Assembly (NCBI GenBank): GCA_036821905.1
Contig: DAISIR010000010.1
Span: forward strand, 34,157-98,156
Length of the DNA stretch: 64,000 nucleotides
Direction of reading: 5' to 3'
From: Brooklawnia sp937867175
GTDB lineage: Bacteria; Actinomycetota; Actinomycetes; Propionibacteriales; Propionibacteriaceae
This document shows positions 25,261-33,834 of the stretch, one piece after another. The number at the start of each line of letters is the position of its first letter. Positions within the stretch are counted from its first letter, which is position 1. The notes beneath the pieces are model-generated. The model saw nothing but the letters and a program-made list of their open reading frames with translations, was not told where the DNA came from and searched no databases. The position numbers were made by a program, and so were the translations under genes.

Positions 25261-25995
25261 TCAAATGCCGCGCCGGGCGCGCCTGGGGGGTTCGGGCTCC
25301 TCGGGCGCCGACTCCTCCCACAGTGATGCGTCCGCCGTGGTGCCACGCCGCGGCAGCGGCCACGTGCCACGCGGACGCAGCGAATCGGCCTGGTCGCTGG
25401 GATCGAAGTAGACGGCGGGTTCCGGTTCTGGTTCCGGTTCGGGCTGTGCCTGCGCCGGCGGTGCTGTCCTGGCCTGTTCACGGATGTCGGCGTCCCGGAC
25501 GAAGGCCATCACCCCGGCCAGCATGCCCACCGTCCCCGCCGACACCAGGGCGACCCTGGCGGCACTGCGCACGCCGGTCAGCAGGTCGAACAACGCGAAC
25601 CCCAGGGTGGCCCCGAACGCGGCCACCACCACCAGCCCGATCCACGGCCAAGGACTGATCATCGCGGTGCGGCGACCGCTGCCGGCGATGACTGCGCGGA
25701 CGTGCCAGGCCAGCAGGCTGCCGCCGATCGTGATCGCGATCACCGGTACGTAGCGCGGCAGTTCGCGATCAACCATCGCCAGGCCCGCCACCAACACCAC
25801 CAGCGAGGCGACCATCAGTACCGCGATCAAGGCCACGGTGACGCCCATGGCAGGTGGACGCTGAGTGGCGCCACCGCCGGCGGTCTTGCTTGCCGGCCAG
25901 TCCGGACGCCCCAGCGAGGTCTCGGCCGCCGGACGAGATTGCTGCACCGAGTCGTATCTGGCCACCTCGTCGTGGCTTGGCAGTTCTTCGCCCAC
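25261..25995 (-). CDS. Membrane protein with Pro-Glu repeat tail
   Basis: A 244-residue protein of unknown family. After a 50-residue polar N-terminus there are four hydrophobic helices (about 51-72, 81-100, 115-136 and 145-165). The tail is acidic and proline-rich, with PEPEPEPEP encoded by tandem hexamers near 25418-25443. It begins with GTG after GGAGGAG. It lies downstream of nothing obviously related and upstream of the broken helicase on the same strand. Function unknown. Confidence 0.75.
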   Translation of the reverse strand: MGEELPSHDEVARYDSVQQSRPAAETSLGRPDWPASKTAGGGATQRPPAMGVTVALIAVLMVASLVVLVAGLAMVDRELPRYVPVIAITIGGSLLAWHVRAVIAGSGRRTAMISPWPWIGLVVVAAFGATLGFALFDLLTGVRSAARVALVSAGTVGMLAGVMAFVRDADIREQARTAPPAQAQPEPEPEPEPAVYFDPSDQADSLRPRGTWPLPRRGTTADASLWEESAPEEPEPPRRARRGI

Positions 25996-26157
25996 AGGTC
26001 TCCTCCAGTGAATGCCGCCATGCTATCGCCAGCCCCGCTCGGATCGGTGCAGGGACTGCGGGGACACGCCTGCCAGGGAGCGTCCGCAGGACCCTGCCGG
26101 GCGAGCAGCTGATCGGCTGCGGGTGCAAGCGTCCGCAGACTGCGGTATCAAAGGGGC

Positions 26158-26829
26158 ATGACCCGAGGAGTGTTGTTCGACCTTTACGGCGTGGTGATGC
26201 GCGTCCAGACCCCCGAGGCGATCGCTGCGATCGAACGGGCGGCCGGCTTCGGGGGCCCCGACCTGTGGGAGCCGTTCTGGGCGCTGCGGGCGCCCTATGA
26301 TCACGGCGTGCAATCGGGCCGCGCCTACTGGGCCGCCGTGGCCGCAACCTCCGGACGCAGCATCGCCGACCCGGACGCGGTGATCGCCGCCGAGGTAGCC
26401 GGCTGGTCGTGGCCGGACGACCAGATGGTCGACTACGTGCGCGGACTGGCCCGCCGTTGCCCGGTCGGGGTGTTGTCGGACGTGCCGGTCGACGTGATCG
26501 AGATGCTGGAACGTGACCAGCCGTGGATCGGCCGGCTGCCGTCGGTGACATTGTCCGGGCGGGTGGGCAAGGGCAAGCCGGACGCGGCGGTCTTCCGGCT
26601 CGCGGTGGCCGGTCTGGGTCTTGCTCCCCAGGACGTCTTGTTCACTGACGACCGGCCGCGAAATGTCGAGGCGGCCCGGAGGTGCGGGTTGAGGGGGGTT
26701 GTGTTCGAAGGGTTGGACGCCCTGCGACCGCTGGTGGACGCGCACTTGGCCGGCCGCGACGTGGGCTTACCCCGTCACGGCCCGCGCTCCGCGATGGTCT
26801 GGCAGCCGGATGGTATACAGGAAGAATGA
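26158..26829 (+). CDS. HAD-superfamily hydrolase
   Basis: A 223-residue HAD-type phosphatase. Motif I is LFDLYGVV (nucleophile Asp, with Tyr-Gly instead of the usual DxDGT form), a helical cap follows, motif II serine is in VLSDVP, the lysine is in GKGKPDAAVF and motif IV is LFTDDRPRNVEAA. Substrate unknown. The ATG is 6 nt after TATCAA, which itself follows the small palindrome CCGCAGACTGCGG (26133-26145). Its stop overlaps the next gene's ATG by 4 nt. Confidence 0.88.
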   Translation: MTRGVLFDLYGVVMRVQTPEAIAAIERAAGFGGPDLWEPFWALRAPYDHGVQSGRAYWAAVAATSGRSIADPDAVIAAEVAGWSWPDDQMVDYVRGLARRCPVGVLSDVPVDVIEMLERDQPWIGRLPSVTLSGRVGKGKPDAAVFRLAVAGLGLAPQDVLFTDDRPRNVEAARRCGLRGVVFEGLDALRPLVDAHLAGRDVGLPRHGPRSAMVWQPDGIQEE

Positions 26830-27212
26830 ACCTGCTGCTGCGAATCGCCGGCACTTCGGTGGCCGTCTGGGTGGCGGCTTGGTTGGTGCCCGGCCTCGGG
26901 TTGGGCCCCACGCATGAGTCCGGTGGCGTGATCGTCACGCTGGTGCTTGCCTCGCTGGTCATCGGTTTGGTCAACTCGGTGGTCAAGCCGGTGGTGAAGG
27001 CGCTGAGCGGTTGCCTCATCCTGGTCACCTTCGGGCTGTTCCTGCTGGTCATCAACGCAGCCATGTTGATGTTGAGCGCTTGGATCCTCGGCCAGTTCGG
27101 CGTGCCGTTCACCGTGAGCGGTTGGGGCGCGGCCTTCGGCGGTTCGATCATCATCAGCGTCGTCAGCGCGCTGCTGAACGGCCTCACCGGGGTCAATCGG
27201 CGGGTCGACTGA
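26826..27212 (+). CDS. Four-helix membrane protein (PF04020, phage-holin-IV-like family)
   Basis: A 128-residue membrane protein with four hydrophobic helices and the family-like pattern LVNSVVKPVVKALSGCLILVTFGLFLLVINA (in pieces). The family name mentions holins, but these are ordinary chromosomal proteins and no phage genes are nearby. It is translationally coupled to the HAD hydrolase (ATGA overlap). A long hairpin terminator follows 9 nt after the stop. Function unknown. Confidence 0.85.
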   Translation: MNLLLRIAGTSVAVWVAAWLVPGLGLGPTHESGGVIVTLVLASLVIGLVNSVVKPVVKALSGCLILVTFGLFLLVINAAMLMLSAWILGQFGVPFTVSGWGAAFGGSIIISVVSALLNGLTGVNRRVD

Positions 27213-27221
27213 GCGCAGAAG

Positions 27222-27273
27222 AACAACGCGACCGATTTGTCCGCGACCCGGCGGGCGAATCGGTCGCGTTGTT
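27222..27273 (+). terminator. Hairpin terminator before glnS
   Basis: A perfect 16-bp inverted repeat (AACAACGCGACCGATT and its complement) flanks a 20-nt loop, just after the membrane gene and 40 nt upstream of the glnS -10 box. Confidence 0.7.
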
Positions 27274-27329
27274 TGCCCTGGCGTCGCCGCAGCGAGGGCT
27301 GAAGGCCGCACCCGCTAGACTTCGCAGCC

Positions 27330-29003
27330 ATGAGTGAGTCCGTATCCTCCGCTGGGGATTTCATCAGTGAGATCGTGCGTGCCGACAACGTCGCCGGTAC
27401 CTACTCAGGGCGAGTCCAGACCCGCTTCCCACCCGAACCCAACGGCTACCTGCACATCGGGCACGCCAAGGCCATCACCGTCGACTTCGACATTGCGAAC
27501 AACTTCGGCGGTATCTGCAACCTCCGCTTCGACGACACCAACCCCGAGACCGAGGAAACCGAGTACGTCGACTCGATCATCGCCGACGTACGCTGGCTCG
27601 GCTTCGAGCCGGCGAACGTGCTGTACGCCTCCGACTACTTCGACCAGCTCTATGAATGGGCTGAACTGCTGATCACCGAAGGCAAGGCCTACGTCGACGA
27701 CCAGGACGGCGAGACCATCTCGGCGCAGCGTGGTGGCTACGGCAAACCCGGTATCGACTCGCCCTACCGAAACCGCACCCCCGACGAGAACCTCGACCTC
27801 TTCCGCCGGATGAAGGCCGGTGAGTTCACCGACGGCGCCCGCGTGCTGCGCGCCAAGATCGACATGAATGCCGAGAACATGCAGCTGCGTGACCCGGTGC
27901 TCTACCGGATTCGTCGCGGCCATCACCACCGCACCCAGGACCGGTGGGTGATCTACCCCACCTACGACTGGGCGCACGGCCAGTCAGACGCGATCGAGGC
28001 CGTCACCCATTCGCTGTGCACCCTGGAGTTCGTCAGCCACCGGCCACTCTACGAATGGTGTCTGGCGCAGCTACCGCTGCCCTACGAACAGCCTCGGCAG
28101 ATCGAGTTCGCCCGCCTCGAACTCAACAACACCGTCACCTCCAAGCGGCGCTTGGCCAGGTTGGTCAACGACGGCATCGTCGATGGCTGGGACGACCCGC
28201 GGATGCCCACCCTCAGTGGGCTGCGTCGGCGCGGCTACCCGGCCTCGGCGATCGTCGCGTTCTGCCGTGACATGGGGGTTTCGAAGACCAACTCCCGGCA
28301 GGCGCTGGAGGAGCTGGAGAGCTATGTGCGCCGCGAGCTCAACAAGACCGCGCAGCGCCGGATGGCGGTGCTGCGACCGCTGCGGCTGACGATCACCAAT
28401 TGGCCGGCCGGGCAGGTCGAGTACTTCGAGGTGATGAACAACCCCGAGAATCCCGACGACGGCCTGCGTCGGGTGGCGTTCAGCGGCGAGCTGTACATCG
28501 AGCAGGACGACTTCGCCGTGTCACCGCCACCGAAGTTCTACCGGCTCTCGATCGGACGCGAGGTGCGGCTGCGTGGCGCCTACTTCGTCACCGCCACTGA
28601 GGTGGTCACCGACGACGACGGCCAGGTGGTCGAGGTGCTGGCCACCTACGATCCGCAGACCAAGGGCGGCGACGCCCCTGATGGCCGCAAGGTGAAGTCC
28701 ACCATGCATTGGGTTTCGCGTCCACACGCGGTGGCGGCGAGCGTGGCGCTCTACGACCGGCTCTTCGTGACGGCGCTGCCCGGTGAAACCACCGGCGAAC
28801 CGCTGGACGACCTGAATCCGAACTCGCGCGAACTGTTACAGGGTTGCTGGCTGGAGGCGGCGCTCAGCGGCGCGCGGCCCGGCGAGGCCGTCCAGTTCGA
28901 GCGGCTCGGCTACTTCGCCGCTGACCCGGACGAGCCGATGCACTTCCATCGCACGGTCGGCCTGCGGGACGAGTGGGCGGCCATCCGCAAGCGCCAGGGT
29001 TGA
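27330..29003 (+). CDS. glnS: Glutaminyl-tRNA synthetase
   Basis: Charges tRNA-Gln with glutamine directly. The 557-residue class Ic enzyme has FPPEPNGYLHIGHAKA (HIGH at residues 42-45), LRFDDTNPETE, and a KMSKS-equivalent TSKRRLARLV near residue 270, followed by the C-terminal anticodon-binding beta barrels. Many actinobacteria lack this enzyme and make Gln-tRNA through GatCAB, so its presence is informative. TAGACT lies 8 nt before the ATG, a near-leaderless start, and a strong terminator separates it from upstream genes. Confidence 0.96.
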   Translation: MSESVSSAGDFISEIVRADNVAGTYSGRVQTRFPPEPNGYLHIGHAKAITVDFDIANNFGGICNLRFDDTNPETEETEYVDSIIADVRWLGFEPANVLYASDYFDQLYEWAELLITEGKAYVDDQDGETISAQRGGYGKPGIDSPYRNRTPDENLDLFRRMKAGEFTDGARVLRAKIDMNAENMQLRDPVLYRIRRGHHHRTQDRWVIYPTYDWAHGQSDAIEAVTHSLCTLEFVSHRPLYEWCLAQLPLPYEQPRQIEFARLELNNTVTSKRRLARLVNDGIVDGWDDPRMPTLSGLRRRGYPASAIVAFCRDMGVSKTNSRQALEELESYVRRELNKTAQRRMAVLRPLRLTITNWPAGQVEYFEVMNNPENPDDGLRRVAFSGELYIEQDDFAVSPPPKFYRLSIGREVRLRGAYFVTATEVVTDDDGQVVEVLATYDPQTKGGDAPDGRKVKSTMHWVSRPHAVAASVALYDRLFVTALPGETTGEPLDDLNPNSRELLQGCWLEAALSGARPGEAVQFERLGYFAADPDEPMHFHRTVGLRDEWAAIRKRQG

Positions 29004-29066
29004 GTCCGAGCCGGTCGGCCTGTCGAAGCCCGGGCGGACACGGCGCTTAGCTCTTACGATCGTTGC

Positions 29067-29975
29067 ATGGCGACAATTGCGGTGGGTGGGGCCAGCGGTC
29101 TGATCGGCACCGCCCTGGTGCGTCACCTTCGTGACCGGGGGGACACCGTCCTTCGGCTGGTTCGCGGGGCGGCGGTCCAACCCGACGAAGTGGGCTGGAA
29201 CCCCGCCAAGGACGAGGTCCACCTGGAGCCCTGCGCCGAGGTGGACACTCTGGTCAACCTTTCCGGCGCTCCGATCAGCCATCGCTGGACTGCGTGGCGC
29301 AAGCGCCAGATCCTGCTCAGTCGGGTGCGTTGCACCCGCACGCTTGCCCGGGCTGCGACCGAGTTGGGCCCGCACGTCGCTTTGGTGAGTGCGTCGGCTG
29401 TCGGGTACTACGGCGACCGGGGCCGGGAACGACTCACCGAGTCCAGCCCACCGGGCAGCGACTGGCTGGCCGACGTGGTGCAGCAGTGGGAGCAGGCGAC
29501 CAGCGAGGCGTCCGAGGCCGGCAACCGGGTGGCGCTGGCCCGCACTGGTCTGGTGGTCACGCCCAACGGTGGGGCGCTCGCCCCGCTGATGCCGCTGTTG
29601 AAGCTGGGCGTGGCGAGCCCGCTGGGGTCAGGGAACCAGATCTGGCCGTGGATCAGCCTGCCCGACGAGGTGCGTGCCTTCACCTGGTTGATCGACCACC
29701 CGATCGCCGGGCCGGTCAACCTGGCCGCCCCGGTGACTACCACGAACGCCGAACTCATCCGGGCGCTCGCCCACGCCATGAGAAGGACCACCTTCCCGAT
29801 CGCGGTGCCGGTCTGGGCGATGCGCCTGGTCGTCGGGGAGTTCGCTGAACGCGCGGTGGACAGCCAGGACCAGGTGCCGCAGGTACTGCTCGATTCCGGC
29901 TTCGAGTTTGAGCATCGGACGTTGGACGAACTGGCTGCCTGGTTCGTCGCGAAGGAGGACCAAGATGGCCGTTGA
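29067..29975 (+). CDS. TIGR01777-type NAD-dependent epimerase/SDR protein
   Basis: A 302-residue extended SDR protein. The Rossmann motif is VGGASGLIGTALVRHL and the catalytic Tyr-x-x-x segment is in SASAVGYYGDRG. The C-terminal part carries PVWAMRLVVGEFAE, typical of the TIGR01777 (YfcH-like) group, whose substrate is unknown. TACGAT lies 6 nt before the ATG, so it has its own leaderless promoter 63 nt after glnS. Its 3' end overlaps the RidA gene by 11 nt. Confidence 0.88.
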   Translation: MATIAVGGASGLIGTALVRHLRDRGDTVLRLVRGAAVQPDEVGWNPAKDEVHLEPCAEVDTLVNLSGAPISHRWTAWRKRQILLSRVRCTRTLARAATELGPHVALVSASAVGYYGDRGRERLTESSPPGSDWLADVVQQWEQATSEASEAGNRVALARTGLVVTPNGGALAPLMPLLKLGVASPLGSGNQIWPWISLPDEVRAFTWLIDHPIAGPVNLAAPVTTTNAELIRALAHAMRRTTFPIAVPVWAMRLVVGEFAERAVDSQDQVPQVLLDSGFEFEHRTLDELAAWFVAKEDQDGR

Positions 29976-30417
29976 ACGTATCAACCCTGATCAGCTCGAG
30001 CGGTCTCCTTACTACTCACAGGCGACCGTGGTGCCCGCCGGGGCGTCCCTGGTCTTCGTCGGCGGCCAGAACGCTGTGGACGCGTCCGGTGCGGTGATCG
30101 GAGAGGGCGACATTGAGGCGCAGACCAAGCAGGTGATGGTCAACGTGATGGCCTGCCTGGCGGCGGCGGGGACGCAGGCCACCGACCTGGTCAGCCTCGA
30201 GATCAAGGTGGTCGCCGGCGTCGACCTGCGGGCAGCGGCGCAGTCTGCGGCCGACTATCTCGACCCGAACTCGCTCCCGCTGGTCAGCGTCTCGGTCGTG
30301 CAGCAGTTGGCGCGTCCCGGTGCCCTGGTCGAGGTGTCAGCGGTGGCAGCCCGGCTGGACGCCGGTGATGCGGTCTGGTTGGGACGCGGCGAGGTCGCCG
30401 ATCCGGCCTGGTTCTGA
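29965..30417 (+). CDS. RidA-family protein
   Basis: A 150-residue Rid/YjgF-family protein. Active RidA enzymes hydrolyse reactive 2-aminoacrylate-type imines with a conserved arginine in the V(E/R)VSAVA region. Here that segment reads LARPGALVEVSAVAARL, with the LARPG arginine present. The start at 29965 follows a strong GAAGGAGG and overlaps the epimerase stop, so the two are co-translated. The C-terminus is somewhat longer than short RidA proteins (about 130 residues). Confidence 0.85.
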   Translation: MAVERINPDQLERSPYYSQATVVPAGASLVFVGGQNAVDASGAVIGEGDIEAQTKQVMVNVMACLAAAGTQATDLVSLEIKVVAGVDLRAAAQSAADYLDPNSLPLVSVSVVQQLARPGALVEVSAVAARLDAGDAVWLGRGEVADPAWF

Positions 30418-30522
30418 GGCCCGGGTTCACGGAACCGAGCGTTTCACTCATCGAGAAGACGGCCAAGATCGTCGTGACTAGGTCGTATGCATCGACGCCT
30501 GGGTATAACCCTCCTAATCTGG

Positions 30523-30563
30523 TAAACTAGCACTGCTGACCTGTGGGACCAAAGGACGGTCCC
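30523..30563 (+). promoter_or_regulatory. Extended -10 promoter and leader hairpin of carD
   Basis: TGGTAAACT at 30520-30528 is an extended -10 element (TGn-TAAACT); no convincing -35 is seen, which is typical of extended promoters. Transcription from about 30535 would give a leader of about 115 nt. Near its start, GGGACC (30545-30550) pairs with GGTCCC (30558-30563). Confidence 0.5.
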
Positions 30564-30649
30564 GCCTGATGGCGCGTTGTTGCCCGATGCGTCGAGGCGA
30601 GCTGTGTGCTTACGGGACCGGTGGCGAGTATCTGTTGCGAGGACAATTC

Positions 30650-31177
30650 ATGAAGCTCCATGTTGGTCAGACCGTCATTCACCCTCACCATGGTCCTGCG
30701 GTGGTGGGTAAGGTCATGACCCGGACGATACGCGGTGAGCAGGTGGAGTATGCCGAACTCGAAGTCGTCAGCAGCAAATTGTCAATCAGCCTGCCCGTCG
30801 GCAAGGCCGAGGAGATCGGCATCCGCGACGTGGCAGGTCTCCATGAGCTCGACCGGCTTGCCGAGGTGCTCAGTGGTCCGACCGTCAGTGAGGAACCCCA
30901 GTGGTCCCGTCGTTACAAGGCCAATCGCGCCAGCATCGCAACCGGTGATCCGTTGCAGTTGGCGGCGGTGGTCCGCGACCTCATCCGGCGCCGGGAGCGC
31001 GGGTCGCTCTCCTTGGGTGAGAAAGACCTGCTCAAGGAGGCTTCCGCACCCTTGCTGGCCGAGATTGCGCTGGCCATCGACGTCACCGAGGACGACGCCC
31101 GTGATGTCATGCACGCCATGATCATGGATGAGTCTCGTGACGCGCTGGACGCCCTCGACCGCGCTGAGGCGGTTTAG
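30650..31177 (+). CDS. carD: CarD-family RNA polymerase-binding regulator
   Basis: CarD binds the RNA polymerase beta subunit and stabilises open promoter complexes, a global function in actinobacteria. The 175-residue protein opens with the RNAP-interaction domain (MKLHVGQTVIHPHHGPAVV) and has a basic helical DNA-binding domain with SRRYKANRASIATGDPLQLA and RRRERGSLSLGEKDLL. I chose the ATG at 30650, 7 nt after AGGA; the longer upstream frame has no family similarity. A long hairpin follows, between it and marP. Confidence 0.93.
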   Translation: MKLHVGQTVIHPHHGPAVVGKVMTRTIRGEQVEYAELEVVSSKLSISLPVGKAEEIGIRDVAGLHELDRLAEVLSGPTVSEEPQWSRRYKANRASIATGDPLQLAAVVRDLIRRRERGSLSLGEKDLLKEASAPLLAEIALAIDVTEDDARDVMHAMIMDESRDALDALDRAEAV

Positions 31178-31238
31178 CCAACGCCGAGTTTAGTCGCGAG
31201 CCGGCTGGGCGCCGGGTTGGGTGACCCATGTCAAACTC

Positions 31239-31275
31239 GTATCGTCGGCACCGCCTGTTGGTGGGCCGACGATAC
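31239..31275 (+). promoter_or_regulatory. Long hairpin between carD and marP, abutting the marP ribosome site
   Basis: GTATCGTCGGC (31239-31249) pairs perfectly with GCCGACGATAC (31265-31275), and ACC/GGT extends it inside the loop. The stem ends directly at the GAAAGGA ribosome site of marP. It could be the carD terminator or a structure that influences marP translation. Confidence 0.55.
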
Positions 31276-31289
31276 GAAAGGACACTGAA

Positions 31290-32483
31290 GTGGACGCAGC
31301 CGGGTGGCTCGACGTGTTCATCGGGCTGCTGATCCTTGCGCGCGCGGTCTTCGGCGCCCGAAACGGCTTCACCGTCGGCACTCTCGGCCTGATCGGGTTG
31401 GTCGCCGGGGCGGCAGCCGGGTTCTGGGCAGCGCCTCGGGTCGTCGGCTTGTTCCCGATCCTTGACAGCAGCCGCATCCTGCGCAGCACGACCATCATCA
31501 TGGTTGTGCTCGGTGGTATTGCGATCGGTGAGGCCATCTTCGGTACCCTCGGGCACCGGCTCCGCGGCCGGGATCGGGCCAAGGGGCCCGACGCCTTCTT
31601 CGGGGCCATCGCGGCGGCACTGGTGATGTCGTTCGTGGTCTGGTTCGTGGTCACCGCGGTCCGGCCATTCGTGCCCGCCTCTATCGCCGGTGTCATCTCA
31701 CAATCACGGGTCTATCTCGCCTTGGACATGGCGGTGCCCGATCGGTTCAACGAGCTGCCCGGACGGGCGGTCGACGTCCTGCAGAGCGAATTGCCGCAGG
31801 TCTTCGGCGGCGCGGAACCGGAGTTGCCGGCTCCCGAACCTGACACCGATTCGCTCAGCCGCCCAGAGATACAGCAGGCTGCGTCCAGCATCGTCCAGGT
31901 GCGGACCGATGCCCCCACCTGTCGCAGCGACTCCGCCGGGAGCGGCTGGGTGGTGGCCCCGGAGCGGGTGGTGACCAACGCCCATGTGGTGGCTGGATCG
32001 ACCTGGGTGGGTGTCTCCGTTGGTGGACGCGGCCCCTGGCAAGACACCTCCGTGGTCGCCTACGATCCCGATCTCGACCTGGCGATCCTGGCAGTGCCGG
32101 GTCTGGTGGCCGCAGCGCTGCCCAGGGCCCCGGAGAACCTGCCAGTCGGTGCCGATGTGGTGGCCGCAGGCTTCCCGTGGGGCGGCCCGTACACCCTCAG
32201 CCAGGGCCGCATCCGGGGCACCGTCATCGAGAACGGCGCCGACATCTACGGTGAGCAAGGCATCACCCGTGAGGTCTATTCGATCCGTGGGCAAGTGCGG
32301 TCCGGCAACTCGGGCGGGCCCCTGCTGACCCCCGACGGACGTGTGGCAGGCACCGTTTTCGCGATGTCGGCTCTTGATCCGCAGACCGGCTACGTCCTCA
32401 CCGATGCCGCGACAGCTCCGTTGCTGGACGCCGCCGGCGCATTGTCGGAGCCGGTGCCCACCGGTGGCTGTCTGGTGGGGTGA
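31290..32483 (+). CDS. marP: MarP-like membrane-anchored serine protease
   Basis: A 397-residue protein, the same length as M. tuberculosis MarP, which resists acid stress by cleaving cell-wall enzymes. Residues 1-135 hold four CvpA-type membrane helices; the rest is an extracellular chymotrypsin-fold protease. The triad is H232 (TNAHVV), D263 (DLDLAIL) and S341 (GNSGGPL). C211 and the cysteine of the C-terminal GGCLVG match the two cysteines that form MarP's disulfide. The GTG at 31290 follows GAAAGGA; an earlier in-frame start would add residues from the upstream hairpin. Confidence 0.93.
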   Translation: MDAAGWLDVFIGLLILARAVFGARNGFTVGTLGLIGLVAGAAAGFWAAPRVVGLFPILDSSRILRSTTIIMVVLGGIAIGEAIFGTLGHRLRGRDRAKGPDAFFGAIAAALVMSFVVWFVVTAVRPFVPASIAGVISQSRVYLALDMAVPDRFNELPGRAVDVLQSELPQVFGGAEPELPAPEPDTDSLSRPEIQQAASSIVQVRTDAPTCRSDSAGSGWVVAPERVVTNAHVVAGSTWVGVSVGGRGPWQDTSVVAYDPDLDLAILAVPGLVAAALPRAPENLPVGADVVAAGFPWGGPYTLSQGRIRGTVIENGADIYGEQGITREVYSIRGQVRSGNSGGPLLTPDGRVAGTVFAMSALDPQTGYVLTDAATAPLLDAAGALSEPVPTGGCLVG

Positions 32484-32528
32484 GCGATCAGCGTGCTTTC
32501 GGCTTCGCGGCGAGTGAGAATGGCAGGT

Positions 32529-33812
32529 ATGACTGAATCGCGTGTGGTGATCGTCGGAGGCGGCTTCGGGGGCTTGAACGCTGCGAGCGAGTTGATCGCA
32601 GCGGGCCACGAGGTGACAATCATCGACCGGCATGCCTATACGACGTTCCAGCCACTGCTCTACCAAGTGGCGATGGGTGCACTGAATCCCGGCGACGTGA
32701 CGTACTCGCTGCGGCGCTGGGCGTCCAATGATCGCAGTCACCTGGCCAGCTTCCGGCGGGCCACCGTGACCGGCATCGATGTCGAGAACAAGCAGGTCGT
32801 GGTCAGCCGCGGGGCCCCGGTACCCTACGACAAGGTGATCGTCTGCCCGGGCGTCGGCGCCAACTACTTCGGCGTCCCCGGCGCCAAGGAGAACTCCCGC
32901 CTGATCTACACCCGCGCCCAGGCGCTGGAGGTACGCGACATCATCTTCTCCGGTCTGGAGTTGATGGCCGCCGAAGCCGACCCGAACAAGCGGTTCACTG
33001 CGGTGGTGGTGGGCGGCGGGGCGACCGGTGTGGAGACCGCGGGCGCGCTGGCCGAGATGAAGACCCAAGCGCTGCCGGTGCTGTATCCCGAGGTCGGCGT
33101 GGACAACTTCCACGTCGTCCTGGTCGAGATGACCGACCGGCTGCTCGGGCCGTTCGATCGCCGGCTGCAGCGCTACACGCGCCGGGAGCTTTCGCGCCTG
33201 GGCGTCGACGTCCGGATGGACACTGCCGTGCAGGAGGTGGCCGCCGACCACGTCGATTTCGCCGATGGCTCCCGCCTCGACTGTGACCTGGTCATCTGGG
33301 CAAGCGGCGTCGGAGGTCACCCGGAGGTCGACGGCTGGGGTCTACCGCAGGGGCGCGGCGGTCGAATCCTGGTCGGGAAAGACCTGCGGGTCGTCGGCCA
33401 TGACGACATCTACGGGGCCGGGGACGCAGTGCTCTGCGCCGACGACCCGCAGCCGCAGTTGGCGCAGCCGGCCATTCAGATGGGGGTCCTGGCGGCCCGC
33501 AACATCATTGCGGACGCCGGCGGCCAACCCCGCCAGGAGTTCGCGTACCACGACAAGGGCACGATGGCGACCATCGGGCGCTATGCGGCAGTGGTGCAGT
33601 TCCCGAAGGGTCCCAAGCTGACCGGCTTCGTGGCGTGGATCTTGTGGGTGGTCGTGCACCTGATGACTTTGCTGGGTGGACGCAACCGGGTTTCTGCGAT
33701 GATCAACCTTGCGGTCCGGTACTTCGCCTGGCCCAAGTCGGCGGCTGGCATCGTCGGTGACTTCGTGGAGTCGCCGGCCCGAATGAGCCGTGGGCACGCA
33801 GCCGACGACTAG
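32529..33812 (+). CDS. ndh: Type II NADH dehydrogenase
   Basis: A membrane-associated, single-subunit NADH:quinone oxidoreductase that feeds the respiratory chain without pumping protons. The 427 residues include the FAD-binding VVIVGGGFGGLNAA near the start, the NADH-binding VVVGGGATGVETAGALAEM near residues 159-177, and DIYGAGDAVLC. The C-terminal hydrophobic helix LTGFVAWILWVVVHLMTLLGG anchors it. I start at the ATG at 32529 because family proteins begin close to the GGGFGG loop; an ATG at 32520 and a GTG at 32493 are alternatives. It lies 45 nt after marP. Confidence 0.9.
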   Translation: MTESRVVIVGGGFGGLNAASELIAAGHEVTIIDRHAYTTFQPLLYQVAMGALNPGDVTYSLRRWASNDRSHLASFRRATVTGIDVENKQVVVSRGAPVPYDKVIVCPGVGANYFGVPGAKENSRLIYTRAQALEVRDIIFSGLELMAAEADPNKRFTAVVVGGGATGVETAGALAEMKTQALPVLYPEVGVDNFHVVLVEMTDRLLGPFDRRLQRYTRRELSRLGVDVRMDTAVQEVAADHVDFADGSRLDCDLVIWASGVGGHPEVDGWGLPQGRGGRILVGKDLRVVGHDDIYGAGDAVLCADDPQPQLAQPAIQMGVLAARNIIADAGGQPRQEFAYHDKGTMATIGRYAAVVQFPKGPKLTGFVAWILWVVVHLMTLLGGRNRVSAMINLAVRYFAWPKSAAGIVGDFVESPARMSRGHAADD

Positions 33813-33834
33813 GAAGCCCCATTGAGGCGTCGGC

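Noticed and set aside
26133..26145. CCGCAGACTGCGG palindrome before the HAD gene as an operator
   Set aside because: It lies just upstream of the -10 box, but a single short GC-rich palindrome without repetition is not enough support.
26826..27212. Phage holin, hence a prophage
   Set aside because: The protein family name is historical; there are no integrase, capsid or lysis genes nearby, and the gene is coupled to a HAD hydrolase.
30569..30649. N-terminal extension of CarD including CCPMRRGELC
   Set aside because: CarD proteins begin at the MKLHVGQ-type motif, and the extension lies in the leader after the predicted transcription start.
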